From IMG/VR virus record IMGVR_UViG_3300034068_000046, positions 1 to 39,747 of that record: a stretch of 39,747 nt of DNA. One strand, written 5' to 3'. The notes below the pieces were generated by a model. The model made no database searches and was not told where the DNA came from. It saw only the letters and a program-made list of their open reading frames with translations. Each line of letters opens with the position of its first letter. Position 1 is the first letter of the stretch. This document shows, one piece after another, positions 8,154 through 17,108 of the stretch. Source of the stretch: a virus. The translations under genes were made by a program, and so were the position numbers.

Positions 8154-9411
8154 ATGGCTATCGTAAGCAACACATTCACCACATACTCTGCCAAGGGTAT
8201 CCGTGAAAATCTCAGCAACATCATCTACAACATCTCACCAGAGGAGACACCGTTCCAATCCAACATTGGAAAAGACAGTGTGCAAAACACGCTGTACGAG
8301 TGGCAGACCGATGCACTCCAAGCTGCGGCAACCAACGCGCAACTTGAGGGTGATGACATTGGAACCTACGACCCTGTAACCGCAACGGTGCGGATGCAGA
8401 ACTACTGCCAGATCAGCCGCAAAACTGTGGTGCTGTCCAACACCGAGGAAGTTGTCAACAAGGCTGGACGTAAGTCTGAGCTTGCCTTAACTACATGGGC
8501 TACTGTGCAGTAATGCACGGCGAAAACCAGGTGAATTGCTGGAAACCCCTTAGAGCCTCAACTACCAAAGTGTGACAATGTTGAGGATTGGGCAATCAGC
8601 AGCCAAGCCGAGAAATCGGAAGGTTCAACGACTAGGGAGAAATCCCGTAGGGCTAAGTAGCCCCAAGCGCCTGGCCCCTCTAAAAAGAGGGTGAAGATAT
8701 AGTCTGATCTGTAGCGAAAGTTACAGTCTGCAATCATTCCCTTGGATTGCAGAGCAAGGAAACTAACGAGTCCTTGTCAACACAAATGACCAACTTGCAA
8801 AGAAGGGCGCTGAGTTAAAGCGTGATATGGAATTGGTGATGGTCCAGAGCCAGATCGCAAGTGCAGGTAGCACCAGTGCTGCCCGTACCACCGGATCTGT
8901 CCTAGCGTTCATCAAGACCAACACTGATACAACTGGCACTGACCCATCCTACACAACGCTGCCAAACAGCTTGCGTACCGACGGTACTGTTCGGACCTTC
9001 ACTGAAACCATTCTCAAGAATGTGATTCAAAAGACCTGGACGAGTGGTGGTACACCGAAAATCCTGATGACAGGCCCGGTGAACAAGCAGCGCGTGAGCG
9101 GATTTGCAGGTATTGCTGCAACCCGCTACAACATCGAAGGTGGCGCTAAACCCGCCACTATCGTTGGTGCTGCTGATGTCTACGTCAGCGACTTTGGCAA
9201 TGTGACTGTGGTGGCGAATCGGTTCCAACGCGAGCGTGATGCGCTGGTGCTGGACCCTGAGTACGCCTCTGTTGCCTACCTGCGTCCTTTCCAGCAGATG
9301 GAACTGGCAAAGACGGGTGACGCTGAGAAGCGGCTGCTGATTGTTGAGTACGGCCTGAAGATCACCAGTGAGAATGCTCACGGTCTTGCTGCCGACTTGG
9401 TAACGTCCTAA
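8154..9411 (+). CDS. Major capsid protein, split by a group I intron (exons 8154-8487 and 8789-9411)
   Basis: Exon 1 (334 nt) and exon 2 (623 nt) join in frame to give 318 residues. The junction reads GCC T|AC CAA and restores KSELAYQLAKKGAELKRDME, the expected helix of SU10-type/DUF5309 HK97-fold coat proteins. Without splicing, translation from 8154 stops at 8513 after 119 residues and would lack most of the fold. Exon 1 carries the N-arm (FTTYSAKGIRENLSNIIYNISPEETPF split over the first 37 residues). Exon 2 carries the rest, ending at TAA 9409-9411. It forms the icosahedral shell. Confidence 0.9.
8488..8788 (+). ncRNA. Group I self-splicing intron in the major capsid gene
   Basis: 301 nt. 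The 5' exon ends in U (8487) and the intron ends in G (8788), as group I requires. P1 is exon GCCU (8484-8487) with guide GGGC (8497-8500), with a U-G wobble at the cut. P element GAATTGCTGGAAAC lies near 8533-8546, Q GGCAATCAGCAGCCAAGCC at 8591-8609, R GTTCAACGACTAGGG near 8623-8637 and S AAGATATAGTC at 8694-8704. P7 is GACUA 8630-8634 with UAGUC 8700-8704. A GAAA-tetraloop hairpin (8608-8619), hairpins at 8636-8665, CCCTCT/AGAGGG (about 8676-8691) and a 9-bp P9 (about 8727-8753) are visible. No homing endonuclease is encoded. Confidence 0.93.
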
Positions 9412-9452
9412 ACGGAGGGGTGGGCCAGGGAAACTTGGTCCACCTTCAAAAT

Positions 9453-9767
9453 ATGGAAACACGAATCTTTGACAAAGACGAGACAACAGGCATCACCAGG
9501 CTCTGGCACTACAACCCATTGACTGATGAGGCAACCATTGAGACTCAGCAGGATGTCTCCAATGTCGTGGAGGAGAACAAGGACCAGTTCAACGCTACCG
9601 ACAACAAGGCCAACTGGACAGGCGAGTGGCACAAGGTAGCATCCATTCCACTCAACATCTATTACGAATTGCAGTCCAGCGGCAAGATCACAGATCAAGC
9701 CTACATGAAACGCTGGCTCAATGACCCCGACAACAGATTCTTCAGAACACGACCAGGACAAGTATGA
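9453..9767 (+). CDS. Conserved small structural-module protein
   Basis: A 104-residue protein from ATG 9453. An in-frame GTG at 9420 would add 11 residues but has its GGAGG only 1 nt away, so I prefer the ATG, although no clear Shine-Dalgarno precedes it. Sequence features: METRIFDKDETTGITRLWHY at the start, TIETQQDVSNVVEENKDQF, and WLNDPDNRFFRTRPGQV at the end. Such proteins often follow the coat gene in related podoviruses. Function unknown; a head-completion role is inference. Confidence 0.8.
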   Translation: METRIFDKDETTGITRLWHYNPLTDEATIETQQDVSNVVEENKDQFNATDNKANWTGEWHKVASIPLNIYYELQSSGKITDQAYMKRWLNDPDNRFFRTRPGQV

Positions 9768-10399
9768 CAATTATTGCGGTTTGCACTCCAGCGCGGGACA
9801 TGGTTCACACCCAGTACGCCTATTGCTTGGTCAATATGGTGGCCTATCACGCCTGCAACACCGATGACCGAATTGACCTAAAAATCATGCAAGGTACGCT
9901 GATTCAGAATCAACGGGCAGAGCTGGCGCTGGACGCAATGCGCGAGGGTTGCAGCCACATCCTGTTCATTGACTCTGACATGACATTCCCGCAGGACATG
10001 ATCCAGCGGCTGATGGCGCATGACCTTGACATTGTGGCGACCAACTGCGCTAGACGCAGGATGCCGACAGGACCAACTGCCAAGGTTGGCAACAAGCTAA
10101 TCTACAGCACCTTGGATGACCACGGTCTGCAGGAGGTGGACACTATTGGCATGGGCGTTATGCTGATCAAGGCAGACGTCTTCAAGAAGATGTCAGAGCC
10201 TTGGTTTGAGACTCCTTGGAGAACGGACAAGCGTGGCTACGTTGGTGAGGATGTCTTCTTCTGCCTGAAGGCTAAAGAGATTGGGTATAAAATCTACATT
10301 GATCACGATGTCTCGCGGGAAATAGGTCATGTAGGCACCTTTGAATTCCGACATGAGCACACATGGGTGGTCAAAGACCTGCAGGACAAGGAGGCATAA
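9764..10399 (+). CDS. Glycosyltransferase, GT-A fold (second of two)
   Basis: A 211-residue protein, ATGA overlap with the previous gene. It has a clear DxD site in ILFIDSDMTFP (about 66-76), a donor-side segment DIVATNCARRRMPTG, the acidic catalytic-region motif GEDVFFCLKAKEIGY (about 163-177) and terminal HVGTFEF. This is the common phage GT-A glycosyltransferase lying among head genes. It differs in sequence from the first glycosyltransferase at 4202, so it is probably not a recent duplicate. Target unknown; capsid or tail glycosylation is a reasonable guess. Confidence 0.85.
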   Translation: MTIIAVCTPARDMVHTQYAYCLVNMVAYHACNTDDRIDLKIMQGTLIQNQRAELALDAMREGCSHILFIDSDMTFPQDMIQRLMAHDLDIVATNCARRRMPTGPTAKVGNKLIYSTLDDHGLQEVDTIGMGVMLIKADVFKKMSEPWFETPWRTDKRGYVGEDVFFCLKAKEIGYKIYIDHDVSREIGHVGTFEFRHEHTWVVKDLQDKEA

Positions 10400-11023
10400 A
10401 TGGCACTCTCTACCTACGCCGAGCTGAAGACATCAGTTGCGGATTGGCTCAATAGATCAGACCTGACAGCTGCAATTGCTGACTTTGTGACTCTTGCTGA
10501 GTCGCAAATTGAGCGCGTCCTGCGTACAAGGAATATGTTGACTCGCGGGACGGGAAACATCACCGCCGAGTACAACGCACTGCCGACAGATTTCCTTGAC
10601 GGGTTGACGCTGAAGCTGACGGGAACCAACCCCATCACACCCCTCCAGTTTGAGACACTCAACAGCCTGGACCAGTTGCAAAACACTACTTACCTGTCTG
10701 CTGGCAAGCCACTTTTCTACGCCATCATCGGCAGCAATTTTCGTGTTCTTCCAGTGCCTGACAGCACCTACGCCTACGAGATTGACTACTACGCCAAGCT
10801 CGCCAAGTTGAGCGTCAGCAACACAACCAACTGGCTGTTGACTCAGGCACCAGACATCTACTTGTACGGCTCACTGCTGCAGGCTGCACCTTACTTGCAG
10901 AACGACGAGCGCATACCTGTATGGGTGGCGCTGTACACCAAGGGCATTGATGACCTACGCCTTGCTGACAACAGGTCCAATCAGGCAGGAACTATGCTTG
11001 CGCGCGCAAGAACACTAGGATAA
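10400..11023 (+). CDS. Head-tail adaptor protein (SU10-type)
   Basis: A 207-residue, mainly helical protein. It begins MALSTYAELKTSVADWLNRSDLTA, then DFVTLAESQIERVLRT, a beta segment around ALPTDFLDGLTLKL and a C-terminal helix bundle (APDIYLYGSLLQAAPYL). This pattern is that of phage adaptor proteins that dock under the portal ring in SU10/phiEco32-like podoviruses. It starts at the base after the preceding TAA, with AAGGAGG immediately upstream. Confidence 0.88.
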   Translation: MALSTYAELKTSVADWLNRSDLTAAIADFVTLAESQIERVLRTRNMLTRGTGNITAEYNALPTDFLDGLTLKLTGTNPITPLQFETLNSLDQLQNTTYLSAGKPLFYAIIGSNFRVLPVPDSTYAYEIDYYAKLAKLSVSNTTNWLLTQAPDIYLYGSLLQAAPYLQNDERIPVWVALYTKGIDDLRLADNRSNQAGTMLARARTLG

Positions 11024-11026
11024 ATC

Positions 11027-12658
11027 ATGGCAGATACCACCACCACAAACCTCTTACTGACCAAGCCAGAAGTAGGTGCCAGCACCGACACATGGGGTAC
11101 TAAGGTCAACTCTGACCTTGACTTGGTGGATGCACTGTTCGCAGCGGCTGGCACAGGCACATCAGTTGGCCTGAATGTTGGAGCTGGCAAGACGCTGGCA
11201 GTTGCCGGGACGCTGACAGCTACAGGCACCACCAACCTGACATCACCAGCAGTCACCACCAGCCTCACAACGCCATCCACCACCTTTGCCTTGGTCAATG
11301 CTACGGCAACCACAGTCAACCTGGCTGGCGCTGCTACTGCCGTAAACATTGGTGCTGCCACAGGCACTGCCACTGTTAACAACACCACCTTGGCGGCGAA
11401 GGCCATTACAGCCAGCACCACGTTGGCGGTGACAGGCATCTCCACCCTGACGGGTGCAGTTGGCGCACCAGGTGGTGTGACAGGCCCAATCACATCAAGT
11501 TCTGCAACCATCACTGGCGGCAGCATCACAGGCATCACTGACCTAGCAGTGGCTGACGGTGGGACAGGCGCGTCAACAGCAGCCGCAGCACTGAACAACC
11601 TGCTGCCGTCACAGACATCTGCCGCCAACAAGTACCTGCAGTCCGATGGCACCAACGCAAGCTGGGATGCAGTCACAGTCTCAACTGCCGACATCACAGG
11701 CACATTGGGTATCGGCAATGGCGGTACAGGCCAGACCAGCTTCACCAACGGTCAACTGCTCATTGGCAACAGCACAGGCAACACGCTGACACCCGCAACA
11801 CTCACTGCTGGCTCTGGTGTGACCATCACCAACGGCAGCGGTGCCATTACCGTTGCCTTCTCTGGTCCAGGCGCTGGTTCAGTCACCAGCGTGGATGTAT
11901 CTGGCGGCACAACAGGCTTGACCACAAGCGGTGGTCCTATCACTGGCTCTGGCACCATTACCTTGGCAGGTACGCTGGCAGTTGCTAACGGCGGTACGGG
12001 AGTCGCCACCAGTACAGGCTCTGGCAGCAATGTATTGTCAACTTCCCCTACCTTGGTCACGCCTTTGCTTGGCACTCCAACTAGCGGAGTTGCAACCAAC
12101 CTGACAGGCTTACCACTAACCACAGGCGTCACTGGCACACTGCCAATTGCCAATGGCGGTACAGGCGCAACCACTCTGGCGGCGGCTAATATTCCTGTTC
12201 TAAATGTTGCCAATACCTTTACAGGTACTCAGACATTCAGCGGTACATCATCAGCACTAGCGATGATTTTGAACGACGCAGCAGAGGTGGCGACAGTATC
12301 AGCAACAGCGGCTACAGGCACGATCAACTACGATGTCACCACCCAGTCTGTCCAGTATTACACCAGCAACGCATCAGCCAACTGGACAGTCAACTTCAGA
12401 GCGTCATCAGGCACATCATTGAACACTGCCATGACCACGGGTCAGTCTGTGACTGTGGCTTTCCTTGTCACGCAAGGCGCTACGGCCTACTACAACAATG
12501 TGGTGCAAGTGGATGGCACAACAGTGACTCCCAAGTATCAAGGTGGTACAGCACCAGCGGCGGGTAACGCAAGTTCGGTCGACGTCTATATGTACACCAT
12601 CGTCAAGACGGGCAGTGCGGCATTCACTGTCTTTGCCTCGCAGACCAAGTTTGCATAA
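11027..12658 (+). CDS. Tail fibre protein
   Basis: A 543-residue Thr/Gly/Ala-rich fibre. N-terminal [20 protein letters not shown] (about 7-26) is the usual virion-attachment segment of such fibres. Repeated turns such as [18 protein letters not shown] and ANGGTGATT punctuate a beta-rich shaft. The C-terminal part (about 410-543) is less repetitive and probably forms the host-binding tip. Long open frames on the opposite strand (10981-11748 and 11752-12213) are side effects of this low-complexity Thr/Ala-rich coding. Confidence 0.9.
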   Translation: MADTTTTNLLLTKPEVGASTDTWGTKVNSDLDLVDALFAAAGTGTSVGLNVGAGKTLAVAGTLTATGTTNLTSPAVTTSLTTPSTTFALVNATATTVNLAGAATAVNIGAATGTATVNNTTLAAKAITASTTLAVTGISTLTGAVGAPGGVTGPITSSSATITGGSITGITDLAVADGGTGASTAAAALNNLLPSQTSAANKYLQSDGTNASWDAVTVSTADITGTLGIGNGGTGQTSFTNGQLLIGNSTGNTLTPATLTAGSGVTITNGSGAITVAFSGPGAGSVTSVDVSGGTTGLTTSGGPITGSGTITLAGTLAVANGGTGVATSTGSGSNVLSTSPTLVTPLLGTPTSGVATNLTGLPLTTGVTGTLPIANGGTGATTLAAANIPVLNVANTFTGTQTFSGTSSALAMILNDAAEVATVSATAATGTINYDVTTQSVQYYTSNASANWTVNFRASSGTSLNTAMTTGQSVTVAFLVTQGATAYYNNVVQVDGTTVTPKYQGGTAPAAGNASSVDVYMYTIVKTGSAAFTVFASQTKFA

Positions 12659-12666
12659 GGACTGAT

Positions 12667-14628
12667 ATGCCATTAGTACAAACTAGGGGTGCGGCATCAG
12701 CCCAAGGCTTTGGCGAGTTTGCACAGGCGACTGTTGCTAACTACATTGAGGATGTGTTCAGCACATACCTTTACACAGGTACTGCCTCTACACTAGCAAT
12801 TACCAATGGGATTGACTTGTCTGCCAATGGTGGGTTGGTTTGGGTTAAACGCAGAAACTCAACCACAAATCATGTTCTTGTAGATAATAGTAGGCCATTA
12901 AATAAATACTTAGCATCAAATTTAACCAATGGCAACATTGGCCCCGGATGGCCTGCATTTGTATTTAACAATAACGGCTTTAATTTACCCTCTGGTAATT
13001 ATGGCGAAGTAAATACAACAGCGGGTGACTACGCCTCATGGACATTCCGCAAGCAACCAAAGTTCTTTGATGTTGTGACTTGGACAGGTGATGGGGATGC
13101 GGGTCGTCAAATTCCACATTCACTTGGTAGTTCACCTGGAGTAGCAATTGTAAAGCGTACAGACACAACAGGCGATTGGAAATATACAGCATTTGCAATT
13201 GGTTCTGTACTTCGTTTAAATGCAACTGATGCGGCAGATACAGCAGGTAACCTTGCTGGTGGGTTTATTGGTAGTAGAACATCAACCACTATTGCACTTA
13301 CTTCGTGGTTAGGAAGCATGTCAGCCGTAAACGCATCAGGTGGCACTTACGTTGCTTATCTCTTTGCATCAAACGCAGGAGGCTTTGGCCTAACTGGTAC
13401 AGACAATGTGATTTCGTGTGGGTCGTTTACTACTGATGGCTCTGCAAATGCAACTGTAAGTCTTGGATATGAGCCGCAGTTGGTTATGTGGAAAAGTAGC
13501 ACAGCAAGTGACCTGTGGCAAATTTCAGACACCATGCGCGGCTGGTCTAACCGTAGCGGTGGTAGAAATTGGCTCCGTGCTAATGAATCGGACGCCGAGA
13601 CAGCTGGCGGAGATGGGTTCCCAACAAGCACAGGATTTGAAGCGCGTGGCTTGTCTGGTTCTCAAACCTACATCTACATAGCCATACGCCGTGGCCCGAT
13701 GAAAGTGCCTACGCTGGGGACGAGTGTGTTCAAGCCCATGACCACAACTGGAGATGGAAATTCGGTTAGAAGTTTTACAGGAGTTGGTTTTCCTCCCGAT
13801 TTAGTTTTTCCAATAATGAGAGCATCACCCGGAAATCATTATCTTGGTGATAGGTTGCGGGGTTCTCCGAAATTGGAAACAACATCAACTGTCGCAGAAG
13901 GTAGTGGTTATGTTAAATCATATGACCAAGATGGATGGACTACACAAGCAGATTCCTTTGGTAATAGTTTTGGTTTTGCATTTATAGATTACCTGTTCCG
14001 CCGCGCCCCCGGCTTCTTTGATGAGGTTTGCTATACGGGGACGGGAGTTGCAAGGACTGTGACGCACAATCTTGGAGTAGCCCCTGAGTTAATATTTGTT
14101 AAATGGAGAACTGGTGCGCCATTTAATTGGCAATGGGGTTGTTATGATGCCCCGTCAGGTGCAGGCTACTATATGCGTTTGAATTCATCTGACGGAAATG
14201 CAACATCAAGTGTACTATGGAATGATACCGCCCCAACGGCATCAGTGTTTACTGTTGGCACAGGAGTAAATACTAACGAAAATAATACAACCTATGTTGC
14301 CTACCTGTTTGCCACTTGTGCTGGTGTAAGCAAAGTCTTCTCCTACACAGGCAACGGCTCATCACAGACCATCAACTGTGGCTTCACAGGCGGGGCTAGG
14401 TTCGTAATGATTAAGCGCACTGACTCGACAGGCGACTGGTACGTTTGGGACAGCGCAAGGGGAATCGTGGCAGGGAATGATCCACACCTCAGCCTCAACA
14501 CAACAGCCGCTGAAGTCACGACAGACGACAGCGTGGATACAGACAACACAGGATTTGTGGTGAACCAGCTATCAGCAACAAACGTGAACGTAACTTCTGC
14601 AACCTACATTGGACTCGCAATTGCGTAA
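12667..14628 (+). CDS. Large tail spike/fibre protein with internal repeats
   Basis: A 653-residue protein built of repeated modules of roughly 130-150 residues. Each opens with a W/YTGxG segment and an IPHSLG-like or VTHNLG motif, then VKRTD/VKWRTG, and ends near TYVAYLFA or similar (seen at about 237, 450 and 555). This resembles DUF7483-type phage tail modules. The middle of the gene (about 12840-14330) is noticeably AT-richer than the flanking fibre genes, as if domains had been swapped in. Probable receptor-binding protein. Confidence 0.85.
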   Translation: MPLVQTRGAASAQGFGEFAQATVANYIEDVFSTYLYTGTASTLAITNGIDLSANGGLVWVKRRNSTTNHVLVDNSRPLNKYLASNLTNGNIGPGWPAFVFNNNGFNLPSGNYGEVNTTAGDYASWTFRKQPKFFDVVTWTGDGDAGRQIPHSLGSSPGVAIVKRTDTTGDWKYTAFAIGSVLRLNATDAADTAGNLAGGFIGSRTSTTIALTSWLGSMSAVNASGGTYVAYLFASNAGGFGLTGTDNVISCGSFTTDGSANATVSLGYEPQLVMWKSSTASDLWQISDTMRGWSNRSGGRNWLRANESDAETAGGDGFPTSTGFEARGLSGSQTYIYIAIRRGPMKVPTLGTSVFKPMTTTGDGNSVRSFTGVGFPPDLVFPIMRASPGNHYLGDRLRGSPKLETTSTVAEGSGYVKSYDQDGWTTQADSFGNSFGFAFIDYLFRRAPGFFDEVCYTGTGVARTVTHNLGVAPELIFVKWRTGAPFNWQWGCYDAPSGAGYYMRLNSSDGNATSSVLWNDTAPTASVFTVGTGVNTNENNTTYVAYLFATCAGVSKVFSYTGNGSSQTINCGFTGGARFVMIKRTDSTGDWYVWDSARGIVAGNDPHLSLNTTAAEVTTDDSVDTDNTGFVVNQLSATNVNVTSATYIGLAIA

Positions 14629-14637
14629 GGACTCATC

Positions 14638-15117
14638 ATGCAAATCAGAACAAATGACGGGCAGGTAATGTACGAGGCAGAGTTTCGTGCATACCAAAAA
14701 GCCAACGGTGGCCCAGCTTGGGACACAACGACAACCGAGGTCTTGACAGCACTCGGCGCTGATGTAGTCTTTGAAGGCCCACAAGCCAGCGGAGGCACGG
14801 TCTACCAGTACAGCCAAGCGGCTGGTGTCGAGCAGATTGATGGCAAGTGGTACACCAAGTACATCCTCGGCCCTACCTTCACCGACACAGAAGACACAAC
14901 TGCTGCCGAGCAAGAGGCTGCTTACAAGGCCAGCAAGGACGCAGAGCAAGCCAAGTCGGTACGCACCAGCCGGGATGACAAGCTGACTGAGACTGATTGG
15001 CGGTTTCGCAGTGATATGACACCTTCACAGGCGTGGAAAGATTACTGCCAAGCCTTGCGAGACATCCCAGCACAGGCTGGATTCCCTTGGACTATTACTT
15101 GGCCTGACGCACCATGA
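14638..15117 (+). CDS. Tail fibre-associated chaperone-like protein
   Basis: A 159-residue protein. The C-terminal 60 residues carry RTSRDDKLTETDWRFRSDM, then WKDYCQALRDIPAQAGFPW and ITWPDAP. This is the signature of the phage tail assembly chaperone family found next to fibre genes. The N-terminal half is variable. Its position directly after the two fibre genes supports a fibre-folding role. It ends in an ATGA overlap with the first lysis-cassette gene. Confidence 0.83.
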   Translation: MQIRTNDGQVMYEAEFRAYQKANGGPAWDTTTTEVLTALGADVVFEGPQASGGTVYQYSQAAGVEQIDGKWYTKYILGPTFTDTEDTTAAEQEAAYKASKDAEQAKSVRTSRDDKLTETDWRFRSDMTPSQAWKDYCQALRDIPAQAGFPWTITWPDAP

Positions 15118-15284
15118 GCGAACTAGACATCCGATTGACGAGCCACGAAGCCGTTTGTGCTGAGAGGTATGCACAGATCAATGCTCGGCTCAAGCGGCTT
15201 GAGGGTGTGATTATGAAGACCACGGGTGTCTTGATCGTCTCTATGTCAGCCATCGTTTACGCATCTCTGACGCTGGGCAGATGA
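15114..15284 (+). CDS. Small membrane protein (lysis cassette, 56 aa)
   Basis: ATG at 15114 overlaps the preceding stop (ATGA). The 56 residues have a hydrophilic N-terminal helix with Arg/Glu heptads (about 5-31), then a hydrophobic segment TTGVLIVSMSAIVYASLTL (about 36-54) and stop after GR. One transmembrane helix, probable N-in topology. Its place ahead of the holin and endolysin suggests a lysis accessory, but that is inference. Confidence 0.72.
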   Translation: MSELDIRLTSHEAVCAERYAQINARLKRLEGVIMKTTGVLIVSMSAIVYASLTLGR

Positions 15285-15285
15285 A

Positions 15286-15438
15286 GTGGACTTCTTCGAC
15301 GTCCTCGCAAAAGCATGGCCCATCCTGCTGGCGCTGATCACCTTGATCATCGTCTTGGCAAAGTTGGACCTGCGGGTAGCTGTTCTGGAGGACAAGATCA
15401 AAACGCTATTCGAGATGTGGAACAGGCGGGACAAATGA
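15286..15438 (+). CDS. Small membrane protein (lysis cassette, 50 aa, GTG start)
   Basis: Starts at GTG 15286, one base past the previous stop. The protein reads MDFFDVLAKAWPILL and continues hydrophobic to about residue 25, then a charged helix (LEDKIKTLFEMWNRRDK). A single transmembrane segment plus short coiled tail is a layout common beside phage holins. It ends in an ATGA overlap with the following gene, which supports real translation. No named family. Confidence 0.68.
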   Translation: MDFFDVLAKAWPILLALITLIIVLAKLDLRVAVLEDKIKTLFEMWNRRDK

Positions 15439-15908
15439 TTGATCCGCTAACCGCATTTGCTGTAGCTCAAGGAGCCATCAAAGGGATACAAGCTGCCATC
15501 AAGATGGGCAAGGACATCAATGGCATCAGTGGCGACTTGATGAAGTTCTTCGAGGCGAAGGACGTCATCGCCAAGGAGTCAGTGAAGAAGCCAAAGGGCT
15601 TTGGCAAGAGCGATACGGCAGTGGCGTTTGAGACGGTGATGCAGCTCAAGCAGCTCCAAGACGCAGAGAACGAACTGAAGCAGATGCTGATCTGGTCGGG
15701 CAACGATGACGTCTGGAATGCATTGATGCTGGAGCGAAACCGCATGGTGGCTGAGCGCAAGAAGGCAGAAGCAGAGAAGGCTCAGGCCAAGGCATTGAGG
15801 GCTAAAGAGATAAACGACATCCTGACCTTTGGCCTGTGGGCTGCATTGGTGGCTGTAGTGATTGGTTTAACAGCCTGGTTCACCTGGCAACTTGTGGGGG
15901 ACACATGA
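15435..15908 (+). CDS. Lysis-cassette protein with C-terminal membrane anchor
   Basis: 157 residues from ATG 15435, which overlaps the previous stop; an upstream in-frame ATG (15315) lies inside the 50-aa gene and is rejected. The N-terminal part is MIDPLTAFAVAQGAIKGIQA, the middle is a long Lys/Glu/Ala coiled coil (about 55-125), and residues about 132-153 form one transmembrane helix (LWAALVAVVIGLTAWFTW). It resembles an inner-membrane spanin-like or holin-accessory protein in layout. Exact role unknown. Confidence 0.78.
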   Translation: MIDPLTAFAVAQGAIKGIQAAIKMGKDINGISGDLMKFFEAKDVIAKESVKKPKGFGKSDTAVAFETVMQLKQLQDAENELKQMLIWSGNDDVWNALMLERNRMVAERKKAEAEKAQAKALRAKEINDILTFGLWAALVAVVIGLTAWFTWQLVGDT

Positions 15909-16207
15909 CGGACGATAAAGGCGCATTGATTGAAAAGGCTACATTTGCAATACTGCCACTGCTGTTTAGCTGCGTTGTGTATCTGATGTCGGCTCTGTCA
16001 AATCTCAGCCATGAAGTCACTATTCTCAATAGCAAGATCAGCTTGGTGGTAACCAGTGACAACAAGCAAGCCAGCAACAGTGGCGCTGAACTGGCAAGGG
16101 AAAAGCTAAGACAAGATTTGGAAAAAGAAATCCAAAAGAACCGAGATGACATCATGCACAACAGACAAGAGATTGCCGTGATCAACACCAAGTTGGAGAA
16201 GAAGTAA
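15905..16207 (+). CDS. Small membrane/coiled-coil protein (lysis cassette)
   Basis: 100 residues from ATG 15905 (ATGA overlap). A transmembrane helix is near the N-terminus (FAILPLLFSCVVYLMSAL, about 14-31), then a second amphipathic stretch and a charged coiled coil (AREKLRQDLEKEIQKNRDD). It ends with TAATG coupling to the holin. Similar proteins regularly precede the holin in related phages. Antiholin or spanin-like roles are both possible. Confidence 0.78.
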   Translation: MTDDKGALIEKATFAILPLLFSCVVYLMSALSNLSHEVTILNSKISLVVTSDNKQASNSGAELAREKLRQDLEKEIQKNRDDIMHNRQEIAVINTKLEKK

Positions 16208-16692
16208 TGGACTGGCTTAAACAGATTGCACCAACGATTGCCACTGCACTTGGTGGACCATTGGCAGGTATGGCGGTCAGCGCCATCTCCAAGGCCATTG
16301 GGGTTGACCCCGAGAAGGTGGGAGACATGATCAGCAGCAACAAGCTGACTGCAGACCAGATTGCAATGGTGAAGATTGCTGAGATTGAACTGCAAAAGCA
16401 AGCGCAGGAGCTTGGCCTCAACTTTGAGAAGCTGGAGGTGGAGGATAGGAAATCCGCAAGGGATATGCAGTCAGCCACTAGGTCCATGATGCCGCCAATA
16501 CTGGCTGGTGCCGTGACACTTGGATTCTTCTCTATCATGGTGATGATGTTCTTCAACCAGATTGACTCCAACAACCCCGCCATCCTGATGATGCTGGGCA
16601 GTCTAGGCACAGCTTGGACTGGCATCATTGCTTACTACTTTGGCTCCAGCGCCGGAAGCCAGGCCAAAACAGATTTGCTGAGTAAAAAATGA
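16207..16692 (+). CDS. Holin (three-transmembrane/GTA type)
   Basis: 161 residues. Three hydrophobic segments: a weak N-terminal one (about 8-32, rich in Ala/Gly), PPILAGAVTLGFFSIMVMMF (about 98-117) and a C-terminal helix around MMLGSLGTAWTGIIAYYFG (about 129-147). The tail ends SSAGSQAKTDLLSKK. This matches the holin-of-three-TMs family that releases phage and gene transfer agents. It would make lesions that let the endolysin out. It overlaps the endolysin start by 4 bp. Confidence 0.87.
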   Translation: MDWLKQIAPTIATALGGPLAGMAVSAISKAIGVDPEKVGDMISSNKLTADQIAMVKIAEIELQKQAQELGLNFEKLEVEDRKSARDMQSATRSMMPPILAGAVTLGFFSIMVMMFFNQIDSNNPAILMMLGSLGTAWTGIIAYYFGSSAGSQAKTDLLSKK

Positions 16693-17099
16693 CGCCTCAC
16701 TTTAGCTTTGAAGAACTAACGCACACTGACCACAGGACGCTGGACAACACGCCTAACGCACAGGAGCTGGCAAACCTTCAGCGGCTGGCTGAGTTCTTGG
16801 AGACAATGAAGACAGCACTTGGCGGCAAGCCTGTGATGATTAACTCAGCCTTCCGCAGCAAGGCAGTCAATGATGCCGTAGGCAGCAAGGACACCTCGCA
16901 GCATAGGCAAGGCTTGGCCTGTGACTTTAGGGTGCCTGGGATGACGCCAGACGCTGTGGTGAGGGCGCTGATTTCGGCTAAACTTCCCTTTGACCAAATC
17001 ATCCGTGAATATGATTCTTGGACTCACATCAGCATTGCTGGAAAGCCAAGGGGTCAGGCTCTAATTATCGACAAGCAAGGTACTAGACAGTTTGTCTGA
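16689..17099 (+). CDS. Endolysin, peptidase M15-type
   Basis: 136 residues, ATGA overlap with the holin. Zn-peptidase features: MTPHFSFEELTHTDHRTLDN at the start, SAFRSKAVNDAVGSKDTSQH (about 54-73), GLACDFRVPG (His/Asp zinc ligands), and DSWTHIS with the last His. No signal peptide, so export depends on the holin. The family cleaves peptidoglycan peptide bridges (M15A, L-Ala-D-Glu or D-Ala-D-Ala). Confidence 0.9.
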   Translation: MTPHFSFEELTHTDHRTLDNTPNAQELANLQRLAEFLETMKTALGGKPVMINSAFRSKAVNDAVGSKDTSQHRQGLACDFRVPGMTPDAVVRALISAKLPFDQIIREYDSWTHISIAGKPRGQALIIDKQGTRQFV

Positions 17100-17108
17100 A
17101 AGATCAAT

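Noticed and set aside
10981-12213. Long minus-strand open frames opposite the tail fibre gene
   Set aside because: They are produced by Thr/Ala/Gly-rich coding on the + strand; no start signal and low-complexity product.
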